From JBEVMS01 sp040508515 (lineage in GTDB: Bacteria > Pseudomonadota > Gammaproteobacteria > Xanthomonadales > Rhodanobacteraceae), in assembly GCA_040508515.1 (NCBI GenBank), contig JBEVMS010000281.1:1-41780 (forward strand): a DNA stretch of 41,780 nucleotides, written 5' to 3'. Numbering within the stretch: the stretch's first letter is position 1; each line of letters starts with the position of its first letter. Below are positions 17,292 to 26,252 of this stretch, piece by piece. The position numbers and the translations under genes are program-made. A model generated the notes under the pieces. The model ran no database searches, was not told where the DNA came from, and was given only the letters and a program-made list of their open reading frames with translations.

Positions 17292-19523
17292 ATGCTACGT
17301 CTACGCACTCTCGCGATCGCAACCAGCATGGTGCTGGCGGCTTGTTCACAATCGTCCAACGACACCCCCAACGATGCCGCCAAGCCGGCATCCAGCAGCG
17401 CGCCGGCCCCTGCCATGACCGCGCCCGCCGCCGCCAGCACGACCCCCGTGGCAGCGCCGGTCGCGGACATCACCGCCAATCCGTTCTACAACGCCAGCAC
17501 GCTGCCATTTCAAGCGCCTCCTTTTGACAAGATCAAGGACAGCGACTACCAACCGGCGATCGAGGAGGGCATGAAACAGCGCCTGGCCGAGATCGAAAAG
17601 ATCGCCGACAACCCCGAGCCGGCCAGTTTCGACAACACCTTCGTGGCGATGGAAAAATCCGGCGCCATGCTGACTCGAACCATGCAGGCATTCAGCGGCG
17701 TGGCGGGTGCCAACACCAACGATAAGTTGCAAAAGGTCGAAGAGGAGGAGGCGCCCAAGCTGGCCGCGTCCGAAGACGCGATCACCATGAACAGCAAGCT
17801 GTTTGCGCGCATCCAGTCCATCTATGACCAGCGCGACGCGCTGAAGCTGGATCCCGAATCCAAGCGACTGGTTGAAGTGACCTATCAGCATTTTGTCCTG
17901 CGCGGCGCCAAATTGTCGGACGCCGATAAGGCCAAACTGAAAGACCTCAATAAGGAAGCCTCCACCTTGTCCACCCAGTTCAGCAATAAGCTGCTGGCGG
18001 CGAGCAAGGCCGGTGCGCTGGTGGTTGACGACAAGGCCAAGCTGGCCGGACTGTCCGATAGCGATATCGCCGCCGCCGCTGAAGCGGCCAAGGCGCGCGG
18101 GCTGGACGGCAAATGGGTGCTGCCGCTGTTTAACACCACCCAGCAGCCGGATCTGCAAAATCTCAGCGACCGGGCCACCCGCGAGGCGTTGTTCAATGCT
18201 TCGTGGACGCGCACCGAAAAGGGTGATGCCAACGATACCCGGCCGATTATCGAGCGCCTCGCGCAGATCCGCGCCGAGCAGGCGCAACTGTTGGGCTTCC
18301 CCAACTACGCCGCGTGGAAGCTGCAGGATCAGATGGCCAAGACGCCCGACGCAGCGTTGAAGTTCATGGAGAACCTGGTTGGACCGGCCACCGCGCGCGC
18401 CGAGCGCGAAGCCAAGGACATCCAGACCACCATCGATCAGAGCAAGGGCGGTTTCAAGCTGGCCGCCTGGGATTGGGAGACTTACGCCGAGCAGGTGCGC
18501 AAGGCCAAGTACGATCTGGACGAGTCGCAGATCAAGCCTTACTTCGAGCTCAACAATGTGCTGGAGAACGGCGTGTTCTATGCCGCCAACCAGCTGTACG
18601 GGCTGACCTTCAAGGAGCGCAAGGACATTCCGGTCTACCAGCCGGACGTCAAGGTCTACGAAGTGTTCGACAAGGACGGCAGCTCGCTGGCGTTGTTCTA
18701 TGCCGATTACTTCAAGCGCGACAACAAGAGCGGCGGCGCTTGGATGAGCAACTTCGTCGATCAGTCCAAGCTGTTGGGCACCAAGCCGGTGATCTACAAC
18801 GTCGCCAATTTCACCAAGCCTGCTCCAGGCCAGCCCGCGCTGCTGTCGTTCGACGACGTGATTACCATGTTCCACGAGTTTGGCCATGGCTTGCATGGCT
18901 TGTTCGCCGACAGCGAATTCCCGACGCTGTCCGGGACAGCCACTCCGCGTGACTTCGTTGAATTTCCCTCGCAGTTCAACGAACACTGGGCGAGTGATCC
19001 CAAGGTATTCGCCAACTACGCCAAGAACTACCAGACTGGCGCGCCGATGCCGCAGGAACTGGTCGACAAGCTCAAAAAGGCCCGGCATTTCAACAAGGGC
19101 TACGACATGACGGAGCTGGTCGCTGCCGCGATGCTGGACATGAACTGGCACACCTTGGGCGCCGATGCGTCCAAACAGGACGCGGACGCGTTTGAAGCGG
19201 CCGCCTTGAAGAAGGACAAGATTGATCTGTCCTACGTACCGCCGCGCTACCGTTCCAGCTATTTTCAGCACATCTGGGGCGGTGGCTATGCGGCCGGCTA
19301 CTATGCCTACCTGTGGACGCAGATGCTGGCCGATGACGCCTTCGTCGGCTTCCAGCAGCGTGGCGGGCTGACGCGCGCCAATGGCGATCGCTTCCGCGCG
19401 ATGATCCTCTCGCGCGGCAATACCGAGGACTTGGGCAAGATGTACAAGGATTGGCGCGGCAAGGATCCGAGCATCGAGCCGATGCTGATCAACCGCGGCT
19501 TGAAGGATGCGCCGGGGCAGTAA
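17292..19523 (+). CDS. M3-family metallopeptidase (Dcp / oligopeptidase A-like), predicted lipoprotein
   Basis: A 743-residue protein with a lipoprotein signal (MLRLRTLAIATSMVLAAC, lipidated Cys17), a short Ala/Pro/Ser linker and a full M3 peptidase domain. The zinc site is MFHEFGHGLHGLF (His528, Glu529, His532) with the third ligand Glu557 in PRDFVEFPSQFNEHW. PPRYRSSYFQHIWGGGYAAG is also a typical M3A block. M3 enzymes are usually cytoplasmic oligopeptidases or periplasmic dipeptidyl carboxypeptidases; the lipobox places this one on the periplasmic side, where it would trim short peptides. The ATG at 17292 is preceded by a GGGGGA Shine-Dalgarno. A clear terminator follows. Confidence 0.93.
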   Translation: MLRLRTLAIATSMVLAACSQSSNDTPNDAAKPASSSAPAPAMTAPAAASTTPVAAPVADITANPFYNASTLPFQAPPFDKIKDSDYQPAIEEGMKQRLAEIEKIADNPEPASFDNTFVAMEKSGAMLTRTMQAFSGVAGANTNDKLQKVEEEEAPKLAASEDAITMNSKLFARIQSIYDQRDALKLDPESKRLVEVTYQHFVLRGAKLSDADKAKLKDLNKEASTLSTQFSNKLLAASKAGALVVDDKAKLAGLSDSDIAAAAEAAKARGLDGKWVLPLFNTTQQPDLQNLSDRATREALFNASWTRTEKGDANDTRPIIERLAQIRAEQAQLLGFPNYAAWKLQDQMAKTPDAALKFMENLVGPATARAEREAKDIQTTIDQSKGGFKLAAWDWETYAEQVRKAKYDLDESQIKPYFELNNVLENGVFYAANQLYGLTFKERKDIPVYQPDVKVYEVFDKDGSSLALFYADYFKRDNKSGGAWMSNFVDQSKLLGTKPVIYNVANFTKPAPGQPALLSFDDVITMFHEFGHGLHGLFADSEFPTLSGTATPRDFVEFPSQFNEHWASDPKVFANYAKNYQTGAPMPQELVDKLKKARHFNKGYDMTELVAAAMLDMNWHTLGADASKQDADAFEAAALKKDKIDLSYVPPRYRSSYFQHIWGGGYAAGYYAYLWTQMLADDAFVGFQQRGGLTRANGDRFRAMILSRGNTEDLGKMYKDWRGKDPSIEPMLINRGLKDAPGQ

Positions 19524-19546
19524 GCGCGCGGTCGTCAGTGTCACCC

Positions 19547-19575
19547 AAGGGCCGGCAGTGATGCCGGCCCTTTTT
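19547..19575 (+). terminator. Rho-independent terminator after the M3 peptidase gene
   Basis: GGGCCGGCA, loop GTGA, TGCCGGCCC, then five T. A perfect 9-bp stem with a T-run, 26 bases after the stop. Confidence 0.85.
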
Positions 19576-19871
19576 GTTGCCCCGGAGTTCTGCGTAACCG
19601 TAGCCGTCTAGACGTATATATCAGCGCGCTCCCTGGCGTGTCTGCGCTTGGGGCCGTGGGCCGGCTATGCAGTAGGTGGCACCCTTGCCGCCGCCGGTCA
19701 CCGCTGACGCCTCTGATGGCGGCACAAGCTAAGTCGCTGGGCGAAGCGCAGGCCGCCAACGCCGAAAACGAGGATCTCGGGTTGGCTTACTGCGGCCAGT
19801 ACGAGTGCTTTCACGATTCGCGTCGGGCACGTACGCAGTGCGGAAAGTCATGCTCCAGCGCGAGGTATGAC

Positions 19872-21239
19872 TCAGTAGGCGAATTCGCGGAACACCGGGT
19901 CGATGCTGCCGTTCCAGGCGCCGTGGAAAAGCTCCAGCTTGCGTTCGGCCGGGGTCTGGTTGGCGGCGACGATTTCCAGCAGCGGCTCCAGATAAATGCT
20001 TTCGTCGGCGCCGTGCGCATTGTGGCGGGCGCGGCGACGCAAGCCGTGCGCGGCGATCTTCAGCGTTTCGGCGGCCAGTTCGCGCACGCTGTGACCGCGG
20101 AAGGGCAACTTCAGTGCCTGCTTGGGCACGCCATCACGCAGCGCGTGGCGCTCTTCGCGCGAGAAGTCCTTGACCAGATCCCAGGCGGCGTCCAGCGCTT
20201 CATCGTCGTACAGCAGACCAACCCACAGCGCCGGCAACGCGCACAGCCGACCCCATGGTCCACCGTCGGCGCCGCGCATTTCCAGGTACTGCTTCAGGCG
20301 CACTTCGGGGAAGGCGGTGGTCAGGTGATCGGCGAAGTCGCGCATGCTCGGATGCTCGCCCGGCAGCGCGGCCAGCTTGCCGGCCATGAAGGCTTTGAAA
20401 TCCTGCCCGGACAGGTCGAGGTAGCGGTCATCCCGATAGCTGAAGTACATCGGCACGTCGAGGATGTAATCGACATAGCGCTCGTAGCCGAAGCCGTCGG
20501 CGAACACGAAGTCGAGCATGCCGGTGCGATCGGCGTCGGTGTCGGTCCACACTTGCGAGCGAAAAGACTGATAGCCGTTTGGACGGCCTTCGGTAAACGG
20601 CGAATCGGCGAACAGTGCGGTGGCGATCGGTTGCAGCGCCAGGCTGGCGCGGAACTTCTTGATCATGTCCGCTTCACTGGAAAAATCCAGGTTGACCTGC
20701 ACCGTGCAGGTGCGGGTCATCATGTCCAGGCCCAGCGAACCGACCTTGGGCATGTATTCGCGCATGATCTTGTAGCGGCCCTTGGGCATCCAGGGCATTT
20801 CCTCGCGCTTCCACTTGGGTTGGAAACCCATGCCGAGAAAGCCCATACCCAGGTCATCGGCGATCGAGCGCACTTCGGCCAGATGACCGTTCACTTCGCT
20901 GCACGTGTCGTGGATGGTTTCCAGGGGTGCGCCGGAAAGTTCCAGTTGGCCGGCCGGTTCCAGCGTGATATTGGCCTTGCCGCGGGTCAGCGCCACCGGC
21001 GTCTCGCCTTCGCGGGCAATGTCCCAGCCGTAGCGTTCGGCCAGCCGTTCCAGCAGCACGCGGATGCCGCGCTCACCCTCGAAGCTGGGCGCGCGCAGGC
21101 TATCGGTGAGGAAACCGAATTTTTCGTGCTCGGTGCCGATAAGCCACGCCTCGCGCGGCTTCTCGCCGGCGGCGAGGTAGTCGATCAGTTGCTGGCGGTT
21201 CGTGATCGGCGTGCTCTTGACGACGCTGGGTATGGACAC
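19872..21239 (-). CDS. gshA: Glutamate-cysteine ligase, plant/alphaproteobacterial-type (class 3)
   Basis: A 455-residue protein with WLIGTEHEKFGF near the start, ITLEPAGQLELSGAP, RTCTVQVNLDFSSE and MRGADGGPWGRLCALPALWVGLLYD, all hallmarks of the class 3 GCL family found in plants and many proteobacteria rather than the Escherichia coli GshA type. It joins L-glutamate and L-cysteine with ATP, the first and limiting step of glutathione synthesis. The start is a GTG at 21239 with AGG eight bases upstream. A TACAAT -10-like hexamer is at 21313-21318 on the same strand. The rho terminator at 21440 separates it from rho. No gshB is nearby. Confidence 0.92.
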   Translation of the reverse strand: MSIPSVVKSTPITNRQQLIDYLAAGEKPREAWLIGTEHEKFGFLTDSLRAPSFEGERGIRVLLERLAERYGWDIAREGETPVALTRGKANITLEPAGQLELSGAPLETIHDTCSEVNGHLAEVRSIADDLGMGFLGMGFQPKWKREEMPWMPKGRYKIMREYMPKVGSLGLDMMTRTCTVQVNLDFSSEADMIKKFRASLALQPIATALFADSPFTEGRPNGYQSFRSQVWTDTDADRTGMLDFVFADGFGYERYVDYILDVPMYFSYRDDRYLDLSGQDFKAFMAGKLAALPGEHPSMRDFADHLTTAFPEVRLKQYLEMRGADGGPWGRLCALPALWVGLLYDDEALDAAWDLVKDFSREERHALRDGVPKQALKLPFRGHSVRELAAETLKIAAHGLRRRARHNAHGADESIYLEPLLEIVAANQTPAERKLELFHGAWNGSIDPVFREFAY

Positions 21240-21439
21240 GGGGCTGACCTTGCTGGAAGAGCGATGACTATGGGGACGGCCCGCCGCTTACGAAAGGGCC
21301 ATCGGATGGATAATTGTACGTGAGAGTTCACGAGAAGATCGCCTGCCCGCAACTGCCGCAGCAAACAGAAAATCCTGCACGCAGACGCTTGGAAAATTGC
21401 GTCAGCGCTGAGTAGGGACGGCCGGACTCCACGCATGCG

Positions 21440-21463
21440 AAAAGCCGGCTTGCGCCGGCCTTT
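21440..21463 (-). terminator. Rho-independent terminator downstream of rho
   Basis: Read on the minus strand: AAAGGCCGGC, loop GCAA, GCCGGCTTTT. It starts 31 bases after the rho stop. A factor-independent terminator behind rho itself is sensible. Confidence 0.75.
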
Positions 21464-21493
21464 CATAGCGACAGATGGCGTTATGCGATCTGG

Positions 21494-23413
21494 CTAGCGT
21501 TTCATCGAGTTGAAGAACTCGTCGTTGGCCTTGGTGTTCTTCATCTTGTCGAGCATGAACTCCATCGCCGCCAGCTCGTCCATCGGATGCAGCAGCTTGC
21601 GCAGGATCCAGATCTTTGCCAGCAGGTCCGGTTCGATCAGCAGATCTTCGCGGCGGGTGCCCGAGCGGTTGATGTCGATCGCCGGGTACACGCGCTTCTC
21701 GGAAATGCGCCGGGACAGGTGCACTTCCATGTTGCCGGTACCCTTGAATTCCTCGTAGATCACCTCGTCCATCTTGCTGCCGGTATCGGTCAGCGCGGTG
21801 GCGATGATGGTCAGCGAGCCGCCTTCCTCGACGTTGCGCGCGGCGCCGAAGAAACGCTTGGGCCGTTGCAGTGCGTTGGCGTCGACACCGCCGGTGAGCA
21901 CCTTGCCGGAGCTGGGCACCACGGTGTTGTAGGCGCGCGCCAGGCGGGTGATCGAGTCGAGCAGGATCACCACGTCCTTCTTGTGCTCGACCAGGCGCTT
22001 GGCGCGCTCGATCACCATCTCGGCCACCTGCACGTGGCGCACCGCCGGTTCGTCGAAGGTGGAGGAGATCACTTCGGCGCGCACGGTACGGGCGATTTCG
22101 GTGACTTCCTCGGGCCGCTCGTCGATCAGCAGCATGATCAGGTGCGCGTCGGGATGGTTGTACTGGATCGCCTGGGCGATGTTCTGCAGCATCATCGTCT
22201 TGCCGGACTTCGGCTGCGAGACGATCAAGCCACGCTGGCCACGCCCGATCGGCGCGATCAGGTCCAAAATGCGCCCGGTGATGTCCTCGCTGGAACCGTT
22301 GCCGCGCTCAAGCTTGAACGCCTTGCGCGGAAACAGCGGGGTGAGGTTCTCGAACAGCAGCTTGTTCTTGGACGCTTCCGGCGGATCGCCGTTGATGTCG
22401 TCGACCTTGAGCAGGGCGAAGTAGCGCTCGCCTTCCTTGGGATGACGCACACGCCCGGTGATGTAGTCGCCGGTGCGCAGGTTGAAGCGGCGAATCTGGC
22501 TGGGCGAGACATAGATGTCGTCGGGACCGGCCAGGTAGGATTCGTCGGCCGAACGCAGGAAGCCGAAACCGTCCTGCAAAATTTCCAGCACGCCCTCGGC
22601 CCAGATGCCGCCGCCAGAACGCGCATGCGCCTTCAAGATGTTGAACACCACATCTTGCTTGCGCGCCCGCGCCACGCCTTCCTGGATGCCCAGCGATTCG
22701 GCCAGCTCCAGCAATTGGATCGAATTCTTGCGCTTGAGCTCGGTCAGGTTGATCAGGCGATCGTTGCTGCCGGCGTCGGCGTACTCGTCGTCCACCGGCA
22801 AGCCGTTGTTGTTGCGCGGATGGTTGCCCTGTCCGCCGCCTTGCCCCTGCCCTTGTTGACCCTGTGGGCGTGGGCCGCGCTCGTTACGCCGCCGCCGGCC
22901 GCGGTCGTTGCGGTCGTTGTTGCGCTGCTCGTTGCGGCCGTTATTGGCTTGGCCACCACCGCCCTGGCTCTGGCCGCCCTGGCTCTGGCCGCCCTGGCCC
23001 TGGCCCTGGTTGCCGGGGTTGCCGCCGGGAGCGACGGAATGTGCACCCGGCTGGGTGGGCGCATTGCCGGGTGCGGATGCGGCGGGGACGGAGGGCGTCG
23101 CCTGGTTGCCATTGGCGCCGCCCTGATGCGCGGGCATCAGTGGCTGGCTGTTGCCGGGTTGAACCGGCTCGCGCGCTTCGCTGGGCATCCGCGGCGGGGG
23201 CGCTTCGTTATGCATGGGTGGTGCGCTCGGCGGGTCCACTGGCAGGCGCGCCTGGATCGGCGCAGGCGCCGGAGCGCTTGCCGTCAGCTCGCCGGAAGCG
23301 GGCCGCTCGACCTTGGGCGCCGTCTTGCGCGGAGCGCGCGGACGCGGTTCGGACGCAGGCTTGGCTTCGGCGCCCTTGGCGTCGTTCGGTGTTTGGCTTT
23401 CGATATCGGACAC
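21494..23413 (-). CDS. rho: Transcription termination factor Rho with a ~220-residue disordered N-terminal extension
   Basis: The C-terminal ~420 residues match Escherichia coli Rho across its length: NLTELKRKNSIQLLELAESL (N-terminal domain), the RNA-binding cold-shock fold with GFGFLRS, Walker A SQPKSGKT, Walker B DVVILLDSITRL, and the R-loop region EKRVYPAIDINRSGTRRED. Rho is a hexameric RNA helicase that ends transcription. Ahead of this are about 220 residues rich in Pro/Ala, then Gly/Gln (GQGQGGQSQGG), then Asn/Arg, ending at GNHPRNNNG. I chose the GTG at 23413 because GAGG lies seven bases upstream; a TTG two codons earlier is too close to it. A weak promoter candidate (TTTACG-N18-TAGATT) is at 23506-23535. 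Confidence 0.95.
   Translation of the reverse strand: MSDIESQTPNDAKGAEAKPASEPRPRAPRKTAPKVERPASGELTASAPAPAPIQARLPVDPPSAPPMHNEAPPPRMPSEAREPVQPGNSQPLMPAHQGGANGNQATPSVPAASAPGNAPTQPGAHSVAPGGNPGNQGQGQGGQSQGGQSQGGGGQANNGRNEQRNNDRNDRGRRRRNERGPRPQGQQGQGQGGGQGNHPRNNNGLPVDDEYADAGSNDRLINLTELKRKNSIQLLELAESLGIQEGVARARKQDVVFNILKAHARSGGGIWAEGVLEILQDGFGFLRSADESYLAGPDDIYVSPSQIRRFNLRTGDYITGRVRHPKEGERYFALLKVDDINGDPPEASKNKLLFENLTPLFPRKAFKLERGNGSSEDITGRILDLIAPIGRGQRGLIVSQPKSGKTMMLQNIAQAIQYNHPDAHLIMLLIDERPEEVTEIARTVRAEVISSTFDEPAVRHVQVAEMVIERAKRLVEHKKDVVILLDSITRLARAYNTVVPSSGKVLTGGVDANALQRPKRFFGAARNVEEGGSLTIIATALTDTGSKMDEVIYEEFKGTGNMEVHLSRRISEKRVYPAIDINRSGTRREDLLIEPDLLAKIWILRKLLHPMDELAAMEFMLDKMKNTKANDEFFNSMKR
22961..23005. 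repeat. Three tandem 15-bp repeats inside rho
   Basis: GCCCTGGCTCTGGCC occurs twice in a row, followed by a third copy with one change. On the coding strand this encodes Gly/Gln/Ser repeats in the disordered extension. Because the unit is in frame, gain or loss of copies would change only the extension length. Confidence 0.85.
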
Positions 23414-23505
23414 GGGCAAACCTCACGGGGCGCCGTTGAAAAACAGGAGGGAGGATGAGAGTGCGCGCTTGGCGCGGGGGACGGATCGTCCCAAGTAACG
23501 AGTGG

Positions 23506-23535
23506 AATCTAACACCCGCCGCGCGGCGCCGTAAA
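23506..23535 (-). promoter_or_regulatory. Weak candidate promoter for rho
   Basis: TTTACG (23530-23535) and TAGATT (23506-23511) with 18-base spacing on the minus strand, about 90 bases before the GTG start. Each hexamer matches four of six consensus positions. Confidence 0.3.
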
Positions 23536-23581
23536 GCGCGGCGGCAGGGTTTCGTGCAACCGATTCAGCCAAGCGGAGCGC

Positions 23582-23908
23582 TTACAGTGCCTTGTCGATC
23601 ATCTGCGCCAGTTGGCCCTTGCTGACCGCGCCGATCTGAGTGGCCTCGACTTTGCCGTTCTTGAACACCATCAAAGTTGGGATGCCGCGCACGCCGTAAT
23701 CGCGCGGCGTCTTCTGGTTGTGGTCGATATTGAGCTTGACGATGCGCAGCTTGCCTTCGTATTGCTTGGCGAGCTCTTCCAGCGCCGGCGCGATGGCCTT
23801 GCACGGGCCGCACCATTCGGCCCAGAAATCGAGCAGGACAGGGGTATCGGATTTGAGCACTTCGGCATCGAAGGCCTCGTCGCTCACATGATGGATCAGC
23901 TCGCTCAC
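23582..23908 (-). CDS. trxA: Thioredoxin 1
   Basis: A 108-residue thioredoxin with the active site FWAEWCGPCKAIAP (Cys33, Cys36), NIDHNQKTPRDYGVRGIPTL with the cis-proline, and the usual C-terminus. It is the general cytoplasmic disulfide reductase and the expected electron donor for enzymes such as the fRMsr in this window. The GTG at 23908 (MSELIHHVSDEAF) is preferred over an ATG five codons upstream because GGAGA sits at the right distance ahead of it and because it gives the usual family start. It is upstream of rho and divergent from rhlB, the same neighbourhood as in Escherichia coli. Confidence 0.95.
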   Translation of the reverse strand: MSELIHHVSDEAFDAEVLKSDTPVLLDFWAEWCGPCKAIAPALEELAKQYEGKLRIVKLNIDHNQKTPRDYGVRGIPTLMVFKNGKVEATQIGAVSKGQLAQMIDKAL

Positions 23909-23923
23909 CGGAATTCTCCGCAT

Positions 23924-24378
23924 TGGCGTGGATTTAAGGGGGTGGAGGACCGCGCGGCCAGCATCAGCTACACTCAGGCGCCCATGTTGCGCGGGTCGGA
24001 CCGGAAAAGAAGGGTTGCCATTGCGGCGTGCTCTTCATTCCAGCGTAATTCGGGGCGCGATTCAAGCGATTCAAGTCCGATGATCCAAGGGCGCCGGCAG
24101 ACGGTTCCGTTGACATAGGTGAGCTGGCTCCCTACTGGATGCCCGGCTGCCGCCGGAAAGGCCGCAGAGCCCTTTCACCTATGCCAGCGGGACTGTCTGA
24201 GGTCGCGCTCTCCATTCGGCACCTGCCGGTGGGCCTGCGCTCGGTGTTTGGGACCTTCCCCACGCCCGCGGCCCGCGCGGCGTGCCGCCATTCAACCGTC
24301 CCCGGCCCGCAGGGCGTCTAGGGGCCGGCGCCACGCCTTGGCAAGCGGCATGGCGCTCGATCTGGTCACCTTACCCAC
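23924..24378. other. 455-base divergent region between trxA and rhlB, GC-rich leader with hairpins
   Basis: No gene is convincing here. The part next to rhlB has an imperfect hairpin, GCGCCACGCC paired with GGCATGGCGC around 24325-24355, ending about 25 bases before the rhlB ATG, and other GC-rich inverted segments at 24140-24180. I compared it by eye with 6S RNA, thiamine and glycine riboswitches and the RNase P RNA and do not recognise any. It may be a structured rhlB leader. Confidence 0.35.
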
Positions 24379-26127
24379 ATGTCACAAACCGTACTCACTG
24401 ACGTTATCTACGAAAATCTGGACCTCCATCCGTTACTGCAGCAAGGTCTGGCCGAAGCCGGTTTCAGCCGCTGCACCCCGATCCAGGCGCTGACGCTGCC
24501 GATGGCATTGACCGGTCGCGACGTCGCCGGCCAGGCACAGACCGGCACCGGCAAGACCTGCGCGTTTCTGGTCGCGCTGATGAATCGCCTGCTGACCCAG
24601 CCGGCCGCCGCCAGCCGTAAAGATGCTGATCCGCGCGCGCTGGTGATCGCGCCGACCCGCGAGTTGGCGATCCAGATCGACAAGGACGCCCAGGCGATCG
24701 GCAAGCACACCGGCTTGAAGACCGCGCTGATCTACGGCGGCGTCGACTACGACAAGCAGCGCCAACAGCTCAAGGACGGCTGCGACATCATCATCGCCAC
24801 CCCCGGCCGCCTGCTGGATTACTACAAGCAGAACGTGTTCGGCCTGGACAGCGTCGAAGTGATGGTGATCGACGAAGCCGATCGCATGTTCGACCTGGGC
24901 TTCATCAAGGACGTGCGCTTCATCTTCCGCCGGCTGCCGTCGCCCGAGGCGCGTCAGGTGCTGCTGTTCTCGGCCACGCTCAGCCACCGCGTGCTGGAGC
25001 TGGCCTACGAGCACATGCACAACGCTGAAAAGTTGGTGGTGGAGAGTGAGAACGTCACCGCCGACCGCGTGCGCCAGCTGGTCTACTTCCCCTCCAAGGA
25101 AGAAAAGATGCCGCTGCTGCTGAATCTGCTCGATCGCACCGAGCTCAGCCGCAGCATCATCTTCGTCAACACCAAGGCCGCCGCCGAGCGCATCACCGAG
25201 CGGGTCAAGCGGCACGGCTACCGGGTCGGCGCGTTGTCCGGCGACGTGCCGCAGTTGAAGCGCCAGAAGCTGTTGCAGCGCTTCCAGGACGGTCAACTGG
25301 ACATGCTGGTGTGCACCGACGTGGCCGCGCGCGGCCTGCACATTCCGGCGGTCAGCCACGTGTTCAACTACGACCTGCCGCAGGACGCCGAGGATTACGT
25401 GCACCGCATCGGCCGCACCGCGCGGCTAGGCGCCGAGGGTGACGCGATCAGCTTCGCCTGCGACCTGTACGCGATGAGCCTGCCGGACATCGAAAGCTAT
25501 ATCGGACAAAGCATTCCGGTTGGCAAGATCGAGCCGCAGTGGCTGATCATGCCCAAGCCCAAGCTGGTCGAGGGCGGCGCTTTCGAGGCCGAAGACGAGG
25601 CCGAGGAGGCCGCGATGGCCGCCGGCAGCACGGCGATCGTCAAGGAGTCGCGTGCTCGCCCGGGCAGCACTCGCAGCGGTGGTGGTAATGGGCGCGGCGA
25701 AGGTCGGGCGAGCGGCGGCGAGCGTGGGGCGCGTCCGCCGCGCAGTCCGCGTCCGCCGCGTGAGACTGAGGCAGCCACCCCGGTCGCGTCGGTAGAAGTG
25801 CCGGTCAGGGTGGTGGCGGCGAGTGCCGCGGCGGCCGAGGATGCCACCGCGGTACTGGACGGCGCCGCGAAGAAACGCCGCCGTCGCGGCGGACGTGGTC
25901 GTCGTCGTGAGGGTGCGCCGGATGCCGCACTCAACCCGGCCAGCCAGGGCAATGGCAACGGGTCGGCGCAAACTGCCGCCGCGCCGTCGCGTGAGGCGAC
26001 CCATGGCCAGCCGCAGCGTCCTTCGCGTCAGGTCGAAGTGAAGTCCGGTCGCGCCGCTGAGTCCCCGGTCGCACCGCCCAAGCTGGGCTTCTTCCGTCGC
26101 CTCGGCCGGCTGTTCACCGGCCGGTGA
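24379..26127 (+). CDS. rhlB: ATP-dependent RNA helicase RhlB with a long basic C-terminal extension
   Basis: A 582-residue DEAD-box protein: Q motif GFSRCTPIQALTLP, motif I AQTGTGKT (53-60), Ia PTREL, motif II DEAD (165-168), motif III SAT (198-200), and C-terminal motifs TDVAARGLHIP and HRIGRTAR. RhlB is the helicase of the RNase E degradosome. Escherichia coli RhlB is 421 residues; here about 160 extra residues follow, low in complexity, rich in Gly/Arg/Ala with RGG-like and very basic stretches (AKKRRRRGGRGRRREGA). Similar tails occur in other members of this order. Its position divergent from trxA-rho is the conserved one. ftsE starts 126 bases downstream. Confidence 0.93.
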   Translation: MSQTVLTDVIYENLDLHPLLQQGLAEAGFSRCTPIQALTLPMALTGRDVAGQAQTGTGKTCAFLVALMNRLLTQPAAASRKDADPRALVIAPTRELAIQIDKDAQAIGKHTGLKTALIYGGVDYDKQRQQLKDGCDIIIATPGRLLDYYKQNVFGLDSVEVMVIDEADRMFDLGFIKDVRFIFRRLPSPEARQVLLFSATLSHRVLELAYEHMHNAEKLVVESENVTADRVRQLVYFPSKEEKMPLLLNLLDRTELSRSIIFVNTKAAAERITERVKRHGYRVGALSGDVPQLKRQKLLQRFQDGQLDMLVCTDVAARGLHIPAVSHVFNYDLPQDAEDYVHRIGRTARLGAEGDAISFACDLYAMSLPDIESYIGQSIPVGKIEPQWLIMPKPKLVEGGAFEAEDEAEEAAMAAGSTAIVKESRARPGSTRSGGGNGRGEGRASGGERGARPPRSPRPPRETEAATPVASVEVPVRVVAASAAAAEDATAVLDGAAKKRRRRGGRGRRREGAPDAALNPASQGNGNGSAQTAAAPSREATHGQPQRPSRQVEVKSGRAAESPVAPPKLGFFRRLGRLFTGR

Positions 26128-26252
26128 GGGCGGCCCAACCCGCCGTCGCCTGAACTGGCGATGGCGGGTGTTCGACGCCGGCCTGCTGCGCGGCGCCGCG
26201 CTTCCCTTATGCTTAGCCGAGCATTCAGGGCATCTGCGCCGCGGGGACAACG

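Noticed and set aside
17281..17300. GGAACTT before the M3 peptidase as a sigma-E -35
   Set aside because: It overlaps the ribosome-binding region, directly ahead of the ATG, so it cannot promote this gene.
17346..19544. A 732-codon open frame antisense to the M3 peptidase gene
   Set aside because: Shadow frame of a GC-rich gene; the plus strand has a complete peptidase with zinc site, lipobox, ribosome-binding site and terminator.
19576..19871. A small gene between the M3 terminator and gshA
   Set aside because: Frames here are short, lack ribosome-binding sites and give unrecognisable sequence; I see nothing but intergenic DNA.
21587..23458. A 623-codon open frame antisense to rho
   Set aside because: Lacks any recognisable motif; rho is complete on the other strand.
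24120..24378. Possible 6S RNA, thiamine or glycine riboswitch before rhlB
   Set aside because: Only short resemblances (for example GCGGGACTGTCTGAGG); the required conserved cores and pairing are not present.
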